The translations under genes and the position numbers were made by a program. From Pleurodeles waltl (lineage: Eukaryota > Chordata > Amphibia > Caudata > Salamandridae): DNA of 64,000 nt. Location: contig NC_090450.1 in NCBI RefSeq assembly GCF_031143425.1, positions 168,447,486 through 168,511,485 on the forward strand, in the 5' to 3' direction. Position 1 is the stretch's first letter. The number at the start of each line of letters is the position of its first letter. The notes under the pieces are model-generated. The model made no database searches, was not told the DNA's origin, and saw only the letters and a list, made by a program, of their open reading frames with translations. Below are positions 9,381 through 20,537 of this stretch, in pieces.

Positions 9381-10834
9381 TTGTTTTTTTTTGAGCTTTT
9401 GGTACTTGCTTGGTTGCAGACGCTGACGTGACGTGAGTATGTGAGGAGGAGAGGAGGCGTGGAGGTGTAGTGGCGTGCTCGGTGCAGCTCGGAAACTGCA
9501 TGCTACCCCTCCCCCCAAGCTTCACTGACGAACACGGCCACATTCTGGACCGAGGTGTCAATCCTAGGTGCCCTTGCCGGTGCTGGTGCCAGCTCATTCA
9601 GTTGCCGGAGTTCGCAGCAGTAGGGAACAATTAAACCAACGATGCAGGAGGAAGAGCCATGAGCACTTTCCAGCCGGTAAATTCTGGTTTCTTCCAGCTG
9701 TAGTCCAGCGGCAGGAGGTGGATGTGGCAGAAGGAAAGCCGCAAGGAAAGCCGAGAGCAGTGTGCATCGGCTGCACGCGGTATTTAACAGCCGCAGTTTT
9801 GGAAGCAAGAAGATGCGGCTGGACAACTAGCCATGAAGAAGGACGGAAGGAAGTGTGTGGTCAGGTGTGCAGTGTGTGGCACGCATGAGCTCCCTCCCCC
9901 GTCTTGGATTTCTGGGGGGGTGGGGTAGCAGCTCAGCCCAGCAGCTCAGCAGCAGCAGCTGTGAAAAGAGTGTGCCCCCCAGTCTGGTGGCCAGAGTGAA
10001 GTTTGGGGAACAGATAGGTGTATGTGGGTGGTGCAAGGCGGGCCCCTAAGTGCCCCTAAGCACCCCTAAGCACTTCTGAGTATGCCTGAGTACTTCTGAG
10101 TACAACGTTGGCTCTCTAGGCTTCAAAGGCTCTCCAGTCTTCTAGGCTTCAGCTCTGTCTCAGCCTTGTGTGTGGAAGTGGAGTCTCTGCCATTTGTTTA
10201 TTGATCCACGTTTGGCCTTGACACTGCTCGCCGCATGCTGGACGTGATTTGCGAATGAAGAAATGAGGAAATGAAGTGGAGTTACTGGTATGAACAGCCT
10301 GGAATGTGGAGTGTGGAATGTGGAGTATGGAGTGCGGAGCCGAGATTGTGAACCCTCTACAGCCCAGTGACATTAAAGTGGAGAGGTGAAAATGGGGAAG
10401 TGCATGGCGCTGCAAATAAGGGACTGAATTACGTCTGAATAAGAGCACTGAAGGACCTGTAAAGAACCTAACTTGGGGAGAAGGTGAAGTTTGAGCTGAA
10501 ACCCCCTGTGGTGGTGCGGAAACGGTTGACACTAGGTCAGTGTGGCCTGCGCTTCCTAGATCTACCAGGAGGGCTGTCCTTCCCAATTGCTGTCTACCTC
10601 CCAATTGCTGTACCAAGAGTCTTGCTGAGAGTCACTATGATTGGTGATTGGTAATTGATCTGTTTGTCCTCTGGAAAATACACTTATCTTTTCTTCTAAT
10701 GAACCAAGGTGCTCTCCTTATTCTCCTTGCCAAGGTACTGGTAGAGGGCAAGGAAGCCCCGTCTTCGCAAGGATGACTGCTAAATGCATATGAAGGAGCA
10801 GGACTTTTCTTAGTCGAGCATGCAAAAACAGTAA
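9381..10834. other. No gene; short local repeats
   Basis: No supportable gene. Local repeats include AAGTGCCCCTAAGCACCCCT-type words at about 10,045-10,105 and GGAATGTGGAGT-type words at 10,302-10,340. Frames up to 155 codons lack domains. Confidence 0.4.
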
Positions 10835-11681
10835 GGTGGTCGTTATGACACTGGCGGTGACTGTTAAACTGGTGGTATTACTGCCAACAGGCTGGCGGTA
10901 ATTACAGACAAATTATGACCATGGCGATGAAACCTCCCATAGACAGCCAATGTACCACACCAATTGCCAGGGTGTTAACACCACTGACCACGGCAGTAGC
11001 CATCAACAGCCTGGCGGACAACAAGGTACCGCCCACCATATCATGACATAGCAAACTGCCAGGATTTCCGGGGCGGTACCAACGCCATCAAAAGCCGGTG
11101 GAAACACTTCACAGAGGACGAAAGACTCACCACCCGGGACACTGTGGATTCCACCGCCGCCATGGAACACGAACTCCAAGTCTTCCCAATGCTCTACCAT
11201 GCCATAGCCATCCTGGAACACCAACACCGACGAAGCCACCTAGCACACAAGGGAGGGAGGGAGGAAAAGGAGAGTGATACACATACGCACAACTCACACC
11301 ATTCACACACACAACATACCCAGAACCAGCTGCAGAGTAAAACGAATGTCACAAGACCCACGTTAAAGGACAACAATTAGAATGTACGAACACTGTAATT
11401 TGCTGCCAACAGCCACCATAATGTAAAATTAAATGCAAATGCAGGCAGCAATGTCCAGATTGGGCCCATGGCCAGTCCAAAGTACAAAAGGGCCACATGG
11501 CCACAGGGCACAGTCCAAGGCCCAACTTGACTCCTGACACAATCCAGACTCCACTGTTCAGGGGCATCATGTTGGAATTGGGGAGGCATCTCAAGGGTAA
11601 GGGGGTGGGGGGCACCTCAGCTGAAGTGGGTAACATGCCCACTGGTTCTGAAGGGGGCTCCTTGCTCAACACAAGGAGGGT

Positions 11682-13173
11682 GGCCTACGTGCCCTCTGCT
11701 GGTGGAGGGGGCTCCTTGGCTGCCTCAGTTGGAGGACAGGGCTCCCTGCCCTCTGCTGGTGGAGGGGGCTCCTTGGTTGCCTCTGCTGGAGGAGAGGGCT
11801 CCTTGCCCTCTGCTGGTGGAGGTGGCTCCTTGGCTGCCTCTGCTGGAGGAGAGGGCTCCCTGCCCTCTGCTGGTGGAGGGGGCTCCTTGGCTGCCTCTGC
11901 CGGAGGAGAGGGCTCCCTGCCCTCTGCTGGTGCAGGGGACTCATTGCCCTCTGCTGGTGGAGGGGGAACCTTGGCTCTCTTTGATGGTGGAGAGGGATCC
12001 AAGTGTCCCTTCTTGTGATGAGCCCCCTTGACCTTTGACATGTGACTTGTATCCTTGCCTCCAGGACTAGGAGGTACCTCCACTGTCCCCGTCCTCTGTC
12101 CCTTGGGTCCTGTGGGATGCAGCACCCTCAGTCGCCGGTACCCCTGCTCCTCCAACAGATGACGCTAATGCACACATGGACAGGATGACAGAAGAAAATA
12201 GGGGGAGAGAAAGAGGAAGGGAGCACTGGGTTAATTACAGCACCAACACCACAGATGGCATACACATTACCATCAGACATGGGGATCAAGATTGAGCACT
12301 ATGCACCGCGCAGGCATTCTATTGGCTAGGTACCACAGCAAGATGAGAGCCTGCCACCGCCATCTGCACCCCTCCTGGGACCTACTAAGCCCTGTCTGAC
12401 ATGGAATGCCACCTAGCTAGTTAACAAGATTTTTTCCATACACCCATTTACCCTGAGCTGGACCACGCAGCAATGTCTGACCTGGCATTAGGGGCACCCA
12501 TTAACTGAAACCCACCACCAGGATCCCATGGCAGGCAACAAAGATGGTTATTACACACACTGTACTCACCTCCTAGTGGCTGCTGTGCTTCCCTCAAGTG
12601 CCCATCCAGCTCTGGGTAGGCCACCACCAGTATGCGGGCCATCAGGGGGGTCAGGTTCCGACAGACACCCCTCCCTCATTGGGAGGCCGTCCCCAGCTGG
12701 GCCTCCACGGTCTTCCGGGTCCAGCGTCTCAGGTCCTCCCACCTTTTCCTTTAGTGGGTGCTCCACCTGCTATAGACCCCCAGGGTCCGCACGTCCTTGG
12801 TGATGGCATGCCGCAATCCCTTCTTCTGATGGGCGCTGACCTGCAGAGGAAATACAGACAGGAGGACACCATTAACCATACTATCCAGCCTGTCACACAT
12901 ATGGCCAACAAATACCATTTCCCCTCAAATGGCACACACATCACCCGGTGCCCTGCATGTACACTACCACCAGACATACCCCCCACCCAAAATACACACT
13001 GCCACTACACAAATCTCCATGCAACCTTGTTGCATGCATTGTCCCCATGGTGTATTCACCTGTTGGTCTGGAGGACCATACAGCCGTTCTTACAGGGGTA
13101 GGACCCCATCCACCAGGTGCTCCAACTCCTCTGAAGTGTAGGCAGGGGTCCTTTCCTCTGTCACACAGGCCAT
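11682..13173 (-). pseudogene. Harbinger Myb/SANT-like DNA-binding protein, copy 1
   Basis: Three exons are readable on minus. Exon 1 (13,173-13,060) starts MACVTEERTPAYTSEELEHL and ends before a GTGAAT donor. Exon 2 (12,840-12,570) follows a CTGCAG acceptor and carries the helix pair with KKGLRHAITKDVRTLGVYS and KRWEDLRRWTRKTVEAQLG, ending before GTGAGT. Exon 3 (12,164-11,682) encodes a basic linker and a Pro-rich repeat tail and ends at its own TAG. Harbinger elements use such a Myb-like partner to bind DNA and bring the transposase into the nucleus. Three in-frame stops kill it: TAA after VLPL in exon 1, TAA before RKRWED, and TGA after GMAS. Copy 2 shares the exon 2 stops, so it died before the duplication. 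Splice sites and frames agree well, making the model credible. Confidence 0.75.
11690..11945 (-). repeat. 57 bp coding minisatellite (Pro-rich repeats)
   Basis: About 4.5 copies of a 57 bp unit encode 19-residue repeats of the form AAKEPPPPAEGREPSPPAE in the Myb/SANT protein tail (minus strand). Each unit is itself two related halves built on GCTGGTGGAGGGGGCTCC. The left breakpoint of the 8.7 kb tandem duplication (11,838) falls inside this array. On the plus strand the same repeat gives a spurious Gly/Ser-rich frame of 173 codons. Confidence 0.85.
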
Positions 13174-13594
13174 GGTAGGTTCCAGACTCAGGTCACAGCA
13201 GCACACGCAGTGGAGGTGTTGTCCTGTGAAAAGTCAGGAATCAATTGAGGTTATAGACAGAAAATCACGTCCACGGCGGTGTACACCATCACCGCTGCCG
13301 GTGATCCTCATTGGACACTGTACTCCATAGAGCCTGTGTAAGCCAACGAGGAATAGCACGGCAGTGGAAGACTGCCTTCCATCATGACGCCCAACGCCAG
13401 TGGAGTTATATCACTTCCACCTGTCCCTACATACAGGACAGGCGATCGCCATTTTATGGTGTTGCTCAACATTGAAAACTGTGTCATTGCTGTCAATTGT
13501 ATATACATTGCAAATTACAGACAAGCTCAGTTACACTGAGGTGGTGGTTCCATTGTTCAGTTTGTCACTCTCTTCTCACTTTTGTGACCCTTAG

Positions 13595-14738
13595 GTACCT
13601 ACCACTGTGGAGGAATAGGAGGAGGAGGCAAGACCCCGTGTACAGACCCCCTTGTGGACTTGGCTCCACTGGAGGACAGGCACATAACACTCACCTATAG
13701 ACTGGACAGGACCACAATCACAGAGCTGTGTGCTCAATTGGAGCCTGATCTGATATCAGCTATCCGTCATCTCACAAGGATCCCCCCCCTTGTGCAAGTT
13801 TAATCTTTGCTCCATTTCCTGGCAACAGGCTCTTTTCAAGTGACAGTGGGCATGGCAGCAGGAATGTCACAGCCTATGTTCTCAATAGTGCTGGCAAGGG
13901 TTTTTGTCTGTCTTGCTCAAACACATGTGCAGCTACATCGCTTTCCCCGAAGTGGAAGATTTGGCCACTGTGAAGGCTGGATTCTGCATGGGGACAGATT
14001 CCAACTATTATTGGGGCCATTGACGGAACCCATATAATATTTCCGCCCCCCACCATCCCGGCAAAATGAACAGGTGTTCAGGAATTGGAAGAGTTTCCAC
14101 TCACTCAATGTGCAAATTGTGAGCCTGGCTAGCCATTACATCTCCCACGTCACTGCCAAGTATCCTGGGTCAGTGCATGATGCCTTCATTTTGAGGATTA
14201 GCCGCATCCCAAATGTGATAGCACAACTACAGAGGCACAGGGTGGGGCTAATAGGTGAACCTGGGTCCCCACCCATTGGATGTCAGTGTATGGCTTCAGG
14301 AGTCATCCCCCATACTGTTGTGCATGGCTAATGTTTGTTCCTCAATTCTTGCAGGTAACTCTGGTTACCCAAACCTGTCGTGGCTCTTGACCCCTGCAAG
14401 GAATGCCAGGATAGGGGCGGAGAGTAGGTATAATGATGCTCATGGAAGAACCAAGAGAATAATCAAGCGGTTCCTTTGACCTCCCGAAGGCCAGGTTCAG
14501 ATGCCTCCATATGACAGGTGGATTCCTCTGCTATTCCCCTGAGAAGGTCTGCCAGATCGTTGTAGTATTCTGCATGTTGCACAACCTGTCCATCAGATGA
14601 CATGTGCCCTATCTGCAGGAGGTGGAGGGTGAAAATATTCCTGTGGCAGCAGTGGACCCTCAGGACAGTGAGGATGAGGAGGCAGAGGATGAGGATGTGG
14701 ACAACAGGATATCAGTCATATGGCAATACATCCAATAA
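13595..14738 (+). pseudogene. HARBI1-like DDE transposase, copy 1
   Basis: The coding region follows a CCCTTAG acceptor and ends at TAA 14,736-14,738 after an acidic tail with EDEEAEDEDVDNR. In order it shows LAPLEDRHITLTYRLDRTTI, an N-terminal helical region ending near GSFQVTVGMAAGMSQPMFS, and the first catalytic Asp in GAIDGTHI (GAC at 14,022). The second Asp is in PGSVHDAFIL (GAT at 14,179). A 100 bp intron (14,255-14,354) precedes GNSGYPNLSWLLTP. At the third catalytic position the expected Glu codon is Lys (AAG, 14,465-14,467). Several frameshifts separate these segments, so the protein is inactive. It lies divergently next to the Myb/SANT gene, the usual Harbinger arrangement. Confidence 0.8.
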
Positions 14739-15109
14739 TACACAGGTAAGACAGTAGAACTCACCATACCTCTGATTATTTATCTTTTCAGTGTGGCTGT
14801 AGCATGATGGCAGTCACTGCCTCACCATCTCAAATGACTGTCACCTATGCCTTCTTATTTTGCAGATGTTGGTGTGGTTACAACTTTGTACTGATGTGAT
14901 GACCACAGACAGCTACAGGCCTTATTGTATGGAATTAGAAAGTACAGGACAATTGCACAAGATAAAACAGGTAAAATTATGGCAAATTTTTTCACATAAA
15001 GAACTATCACTCAAATTGTGTTCAAGGGTATTTAGTGAAGTTAAAATGATGAAGGAATAGTTCAATTGAATTGGGTGATGGTAGAGGAAAGTCCAGGGTA
15101 TTAGTCCAG

Positions 15110-15764
15110 TCTGTTTGTAGCACAGGTCCAGTGTCCAAGGGGCCATAGGAATGGGAGCTATTGCAGTTCAAAATGGACAAGGTGACAGAGTGGGACACAA
15201 GGAGGACATTCAGGAGGGTCTCATTTCCTGGTGGTGGTCTTGGTCTTGGCAAGTGTATCTGGCATTTCTCTGGGTCACAGAGAATGTTTGGAGGGTGGTT
15301 CACCTTCTGCAGGGGAAGGGGTGCTGGTGGCCTGTGGGACCTGTGGCAGGGCCTCCTGTCCACTAGCTGCAGCAGATGTGGAGGGCTGTTCAGTTGAATG
15401 GCTAGTGGAAGGGGCCCGCTGGTGTAATGTTTACTCCCTCATGATGTTGGCCATATCACCCAGCACCCCTGCTATAGAGACCATTGTGGTGGTGAGGCCC
15501 TGCAATTCTTTCCTGATCTCCTGGTGGTGCTCCTCCTGCAGCCGCTGGTTCTCCTACGTGATGTCTATCACCTGACCCATCTTATCATGAGATTGTTGGT
15601 AAGCCCCCAGGACATTAGTGAGTGCCTCCTGGCCAGTTGGTCCCCTGGGCCTGCCCTCCCCCTGGCGCACAGCTGTCCTCCGAGTGTCCCTGTTCCCCTG
15701 TGCCTGTGTCCCCTGAACAGTTTGCCCACTACCATTGACCCCAAAGAAGTATTTGAGTTTTGGG
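15110..15764 (-). pseudogene. Coiled-coil C-terminal part of a second Harbinger accessory protein, copy 1
   Basis: On minus, one frame reads from GQTVQGTQAQGNRDTRRTAV near 15,730 through a helical segment with NVLGAYQQSHDKMGQVIDIT near 15,600 and NQRLQEEHHQEIRKELQGL near 15,550-15,500. VSIAGVLGDMANIMRE follows, then a Ser/Thr/Pro-rich tail. This pattern is common at the C-terminus of Myb/SANT-type (NAIF1-like) proteins encoded by Harbinger elements. The N-terminal DNA-binding part would lie above 15,764 but the sequence becomes satellite there. In-frame stops occur, for example before ENQRLQ. It is distinct from the Myb/SANT gene at 11,682-13,173 and runs convergently to the transposase. Confidence 0.55.
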
Positions 15765-15795
15765 CCTTTTGGTTACACAGCTTGTGGATGGTTTT

Positions 15796-16420
15796 CCTGA
15801 CATTTAAATTCTGCAGTTCGGATCAGTAGTGCGCGCAACAGTATTTTGGCATTTAACTTTCACTGTTCGGATTGGCAGTGTGCGCAATCATATCCTGGCA
15901 TTTAAACCTTGATGGTTGAATCGGCAGCAGTGTGCCTGATTCATTCTTGGCATTTAACTATCACAGTTCGGATCAGCAGTGTGCGCGATCGTACCATGGC
16001 ATTTAAACCTAGATGGTTGAATCATCAGCAGTGTGAGCGATTCATTTTTGACTTTTAACTTTCACAGTTCGGATCAACAGTGTGCGCAATCATTTTCTGG
16101 CATTTAAACCTTGATGGTTGAATCGGCAGCAGCGTGCGTGATTCATTCTTGGCATTTAACTTTCACAGTTCGGATCGGCAGTGTGTGCGATCATGTTTTA
16201 ACATTTGAACTTTGATGATCGAATCGACAGCAGTGTGCGCGATTCATTTTTGGCAATTAAAACTTGTAACCCAGATCGGCAGAGTGCGCAATGGTATTTT
16301 GACATTTAGATCCTGATGGTTGAATCAATGGCAGAGTGCGCAAGTCATTCTTGGCATTTAACCCTTGTGTTTCAGATCGGTGGAAAGCGCGTTCATTTCT
16401 AGTCATTGAAACCTTGATGC
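15796..16420. repeat. 50 bp satellite with 102 bp dimer period, copy 1
   Basis: About twelve monomers of roughly 50 bp alternate between two types. One contains GCATTTAACTTTCACAGTTC and the other GCATTTAAACCTTGATGGTT, each followed by a GGCAGTGTGCGC-like segment, so the true period is a 101-102 bp dimer. It abuts the truncated Harbinger on the left. Confidence 0.85.
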
Positions 16421-16998
16421 ACAGTTTTGATATTTAAAGTGTATAATAATTCTTAAGCTATTGAATCCTGAAGATCTAGAAGAAGTGTATCCTTACAGTA
16501 GCATTCATGAGCTTATCACAGTTTATTCCAAAAAAACAATATGTTCATTGATTACTGTGATAGTGTGCCTTTGCAGTATCATTCATGAGTCTAACGCAGT
16601 TTATTCCTAAAAACTAATGTGTTTATTGATCACTGTTATTAAGTAGTTTCTATTCAAAGAATAACTTGAGTCAGTTCAAGGTTCAGAGCCCCAGATTGTA
16701 TATTAAAGAAACGCTCATATTAAAGCTTGCAGAATCCTTATTCAGTTTCCAGGTACTCAGAGCTAATAAGGTTATGATGTATGAAGGCTCTTGATCATTC
16801 ATGTTATCCATCCATAGCTATCGTGAACAAAGCTTATGAAAGTCAATGTATATAATCTAATATTTGTGTTCTTAACTTTTCCTTCCACAGGTCTCCTTCA
16901 ATGCTGTTCCCAACCTAAAACCCCTTCCCCCACTTGGCCATTCTTTAACTCTGTGCTATAACGGCTAATAGAGTTGGGAGCTGCAAAGAGGTGTACAT
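16421..16998. other. Spacer between satellite and LINE copy 1
   Basis: No gene. Near-identical sequence precedes LINE copy 2 (25,021-25,600). It includes a pyrimidine-rich tract ending TTCCACAG near 16,890 and may contain the LINE 5' untranslated region, whose start cannot be placed. Confidence 0.4.
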
Positions 16999-19900
16999 AT
17001 GGGGAACAGGCGCAAATCCAGAGGATCCGGACTCCTTGACAGTAAACGGTTTAGCAGCTAGCTGTTTGGTCGCTGAGGGGAGTAATGCAGATTTAATTCC
17101 TGTGAGGGGAAACCCCTTCCTTTTTTGGGGGGGGACTTAGTGAAATACATCCCTCCCTCGACAAATGAGGATGGCACCTTGGGAACAGGGGATGGATTAG
17201 GGGATTTTACCCTTCCCAATATTGACTTGAAATGTTTTTGTGGTGCAAGGAATTTTCCTGTTAGATGTCCAAAAGCCCCTTTAGATAGCAAACCCAAACT
17301 CAGCTCCCCCGGTCTAAGGCTGTTTAGTAGTAAGCCGACTGATCATTCACTCTCCCCTTTAATGTCTTCCTTGATGCCAGAACATATGGGCTTTGTGAAT
17401 CTTCTGAGTGGCCTCCAGATCAAAACTTAGTGCTTTCGGAGTCCTTTAAATGTCTGGAGAGAATTCTATTGTCGATCTTGGCACTCCTAGAGAAATCAAT
17501 TAACAATTCTGATCAAACTCAAGACATATTACTATCTATATTGAAAGTCTTGTTATAGCAAAAGGATGTTAAATTGGGCCAGGATGAGAAAATTTTGATA
17601 GCTGAAGAGGTCGCTCTCCAAAAGTTGGGGTGTCAAGATTCTACTCCAACTTTGCTCTCCTCGGACTTCCGTGTGCCTGTGAATTCATCTTTTCAGGCCT
17701 CTCATTCTGATCAGGGATCTCAGGTGGGGAAACCACAAGTTCATTGGAAATATTCAAATTCAAAGCATTCCTTTATTCAAGAGAGTGTTGTTGATTCTTT
17801 GAAAAATCTTTTTTCCAGGCCACTTTCTACAAGTAAATTGGCCCCTATTGTCTCTGAACCTGTTACTTCAAAAAATTAGCAAAATCCTCCATTGGCCCCT
17901 TTTCCCATTTTTCTGCCCAAAGTTCTTGTCGGTAGTGGAGCATAACAGGATTATGGTTGGAAAATCTGCTAAAGAGAGGAAAATGGGGAAAAAATGGGGA
18001 AAAGGGAAAAAATGGGGGGACAAGGGGGAAACAGCGAATCTCGGAAAAGAACCCAAGAAATGTTAAGTTCAAGGACAAGGGCCCGCTGGAACTACCCCTT
18101 ACTGGGAAGAACAGGAACTGGTCCAGAAGAAGGGAAGGCTCAAGGACTTGGAAACTGTTGGATCTCCTCCCCCATGGGGAGAACAACACTCGACCCCTTT
18201 GTGGGGTGTGCAACAGACTTATCCTCCAGCCACTTTGAGCGTGATATCTGATCTAAACCCTCATGCTGTTTCCTTTTGTAATGTGAATATTAATGCAGTG
18301 TCATTGAACTGTACCTCTGCTCTTTATAAAGGTGGGGAAGCACACAGTAGGGAGGAAGTCACTAAATGTCATACAGAGACCCCTGAATGTTTAGAGTTCT
18401 CCTCTTTATTTGATTTGAATTTAATTTTAAATCGTTCTTTATTCATTTCTTGTTTTACATGAATTGATAAGCTAAATTTATTGAAAGCAGTGAAATCTCT
18501 TAGGTGTGTCTTGATCATAGTGTAGGAGTGATTAGACAAAAGTCTGGTTCTTCTCTAAAACTGTCATAGATCTGATTCTAGTTAATTGTGAGCAGTTACA
18601 GTGTTGAGGTATAGACGTGGTCCCAGTATGGGGAAAGGGGGAAAGGAAATTCCATTCAATTGGCAGCAGTCCCCTCCTGTTTTCTATTCAAATGATATTA
18701 ATCCTCACAAAATGCCTATTCATATTGCTTCCCCCATGGAAAACATGAAAATTCCCTTTTCTATGGCGAAAGAATGGTGAAGTTCATGGAGGATGCCTCT
18801 TCACATCTTTTAGGTGCCAAACAGAAAATTGGAGTTGGTTGGCGGGGGCTCTAACTAGCACTCGGGCAAAGGGAATGTTTTCACAACCCGGCCATTGACC
18901 ATAATCTCTCCGTGGTATCTTGGAATGCTGCAGGAATAGGGAACCATTCTGGAAAACTAGACCCTATTTGTTCTCTACTGGCAGACTAAATTTGCATCCA
19001 AGAGACCTGGAGCGTATCTGATTTCATCTGCCCTGGGTATTTGGCCCTATGTATAAAGGCACAGCCTTCTAAGAAAGGGCATGCAAAAGGGGGTATTGCT
19101 ATGCTGTTAAGCAACGTTAGTTTCCCAGTCTCCTCAGATCTTTTTCAGATAGTGAGAGTGTATCCAACATTGGAGAATGGCAGGAAAGCCCCTCTGCTAA
19201 AAGTAAATGTGTATATCCCACTCATATTTCCGCAATATGTTCAAATCCACATGAAAGTGCTGATGAGTTATTGACAATGGGGGATTTAAAATGTAAAACT
19301 TCCAATATGTCTCTTTCCATCTTTTGCAATTTAGAGAAGGAAACCGCTTTAAATATCCCTTCCATCTTATTCCCCCCTAGAATCAGGACGCACAAAAGGT
19401 GGCTCATCTTATTGAAAGGTTTGAGGGACCTCTGTTGTATCGCCTTAAATGGGTGTTTTCGTTCAGATTCTCCTGCAGCCTTTACCCACAAATCTCCACA
19501 GAGTAGCTCCATTATTGATTACATTTTGGCTTCCTATGTTATCGCCCAATCAGTGGAGGATATGGTAGTCAAGGATACATTTTTTAGTGGTCATAAGATC
19601 CTTATGTTATCATTAAAAATACAGTTATCCTCTATAGAGTCCTGGAACTTTAAGGGCAAAGACATTAGTTTTAATAGGAAAACGGGTAGAATCTATTGGA
19701 CACCTGCCAAAATGTCATCTGTTAAAGAAATACTCGAATGCTCAGTGACAGATATTGATGAATGGAATGTGGATCCGTTAAATTACTTCACCAAACTTGT
19801 TGAATATATAACTCAAAGAGATCTGTCTCAGCGTAGTAAGCCTTCTCAAAAGAAAGTAATGCTAGCTGTCTTATTGTTGAATAGAGAAATTAATAAATTG

Positions 19901-20537
19901 GTGAGGCAACAGTATGAATGGGAGTCTAAGGATATGAGTAGGAGGATAGCCTTACTAAAAAGTTGAGCGCAAGTGAAGTTGGTTATAAGGAAGGAAGAGG
20001 CCTAACAAAAGTGGGTTGCATTGAGGGAAGCTGCGGTGACACAAAAAAACTCCCGTAAATTTTGGGCTATTATTACTAAAGGTTGTGGAAACCGTAAATC
20101 TTCTATTGCCCATCCAATAGCCGAGGCCGATTGGAGGAAGTATATACTCTCCCTATACTCAAAAATCAGGAGATGGAGTCATGGGAAATGTACTTGAGCA
20201 CAAGTGATAGAAGTGAATTGGATAGCTGGGGTCCCCCTTCTGTGCCTTGAGATTGAGGGATTTATAAGGTAGATGCAGGCATCTGGAGCAATGGGCCCTG
20301 ATGAGGTTCCGATGGCATAATTAAACAGGAACCGCTGCTCTGGGCAAGAATTCTCCACCTGGTCTTCTGCACCTGCTATTCACAAGGTAGAGTCACGGAC
20401 TCCTGGATTCGGAGTGTCATGGTCCCCCTATATAAAAAGGGAGATAAATCTCTTCCCATAAATTATCGTTGAGGAGCACTGGTGGACGCAACTGGCAAGA
20501 TATTTGTAAAAAGTATATTAACGCATTTAACTTTTTG
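16999..20537 (+). pseudogene. APE-type non-LTR retrotransposon, copy 1 (cut at duplication junction)
   Basis: The ORF1 start is at 16,999 (MGNRRKSRGSG...). A stop follows after 20 codons and frameshifted ORF1 segments continue to about 18,460, with a Lys/Gly-rich region near 17,960-18,070. The ORF2 endonuclease follows: SWNAAGIGNHSGK near 18,920, the GDL strand at 19,280, IDYILASYVIAQS near 19,515, and the catalytic SDH changed to SGH (Asp to Gly) near 19,587. LRDLCCIALNGCF lies near 19,425. An extra stop interrupts the LICIQETW segment at 18,987, where copy 2 reads through. The element ends abruptly in the RT N-terminal region at 20,537, where duplicated Harbinger sequence begins. The clade could not be assigned by eye. 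Confidence 0.7.

Larger units (their letters stand above)
10835..15795. mobile_element. Autonomous-type PIF/Harbinger relic, copy 1 (3' end missing)
   Basis: The left end GGTGGTCGTTATGACACTGG follows a TAA (10,832-10,834). It resembles the termini of the Harbinger MITE at 50,231, which is flanked by TAA on both sides. The interior holds a Myb/SANT-like gene on minus, a HARBI1-like transposase on plus and a coiled-coil protein tail on minus, all dead. The matching right end should be a complement of the left terminus followed by TAA. It is not found: near 15,795 the sequence turns into a 50 bp satellite. The right part of the element, from 11,838 on, was copied in the 8.7 kb tandem duplication. 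Confidence 0.75.
11838..20537. repeat. Tandem segmental duplication, unit 1 (8,700 bp)
   Basis: Everything from 11,838 in the Pro-repeat minisatellite to 20,537 in the LINE recurs as 20,538-29,137. The offset is 8,700 bp at the start, 8,702 bp around the transposase and 8,600 bp after the 102 bp satellite. Differences are scattered single bases and small indels, a few percent at most by eye. The junction at 20,537/20,538 joins LINE ...CTTTTTG to Harbinger CTCTGCTGG... Confidence 0.9.

Noticed and set aside
8967..9597. Minus-strand frames of 183 and 171 codons rich in Thr, Ser, Leu and Tyr
   Set aside because: They translate the GTAGAGTGGC minisatellite; three frames look alike and there is no domain.
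10149..10616. 155-codon minus-strand frame
   Set aside because: No domain, no splice context, and it overlaps local GGAATGTGG repeats.
11497..12018. Plus-strand 173-codon Gly/Ser/Ala-rich frame
   Set aside because: It is the antisense of the 57 bp Pro-rich repeat in exon 3 of the Myb/SANT relic, which has splice sites and a matching upstream gene.
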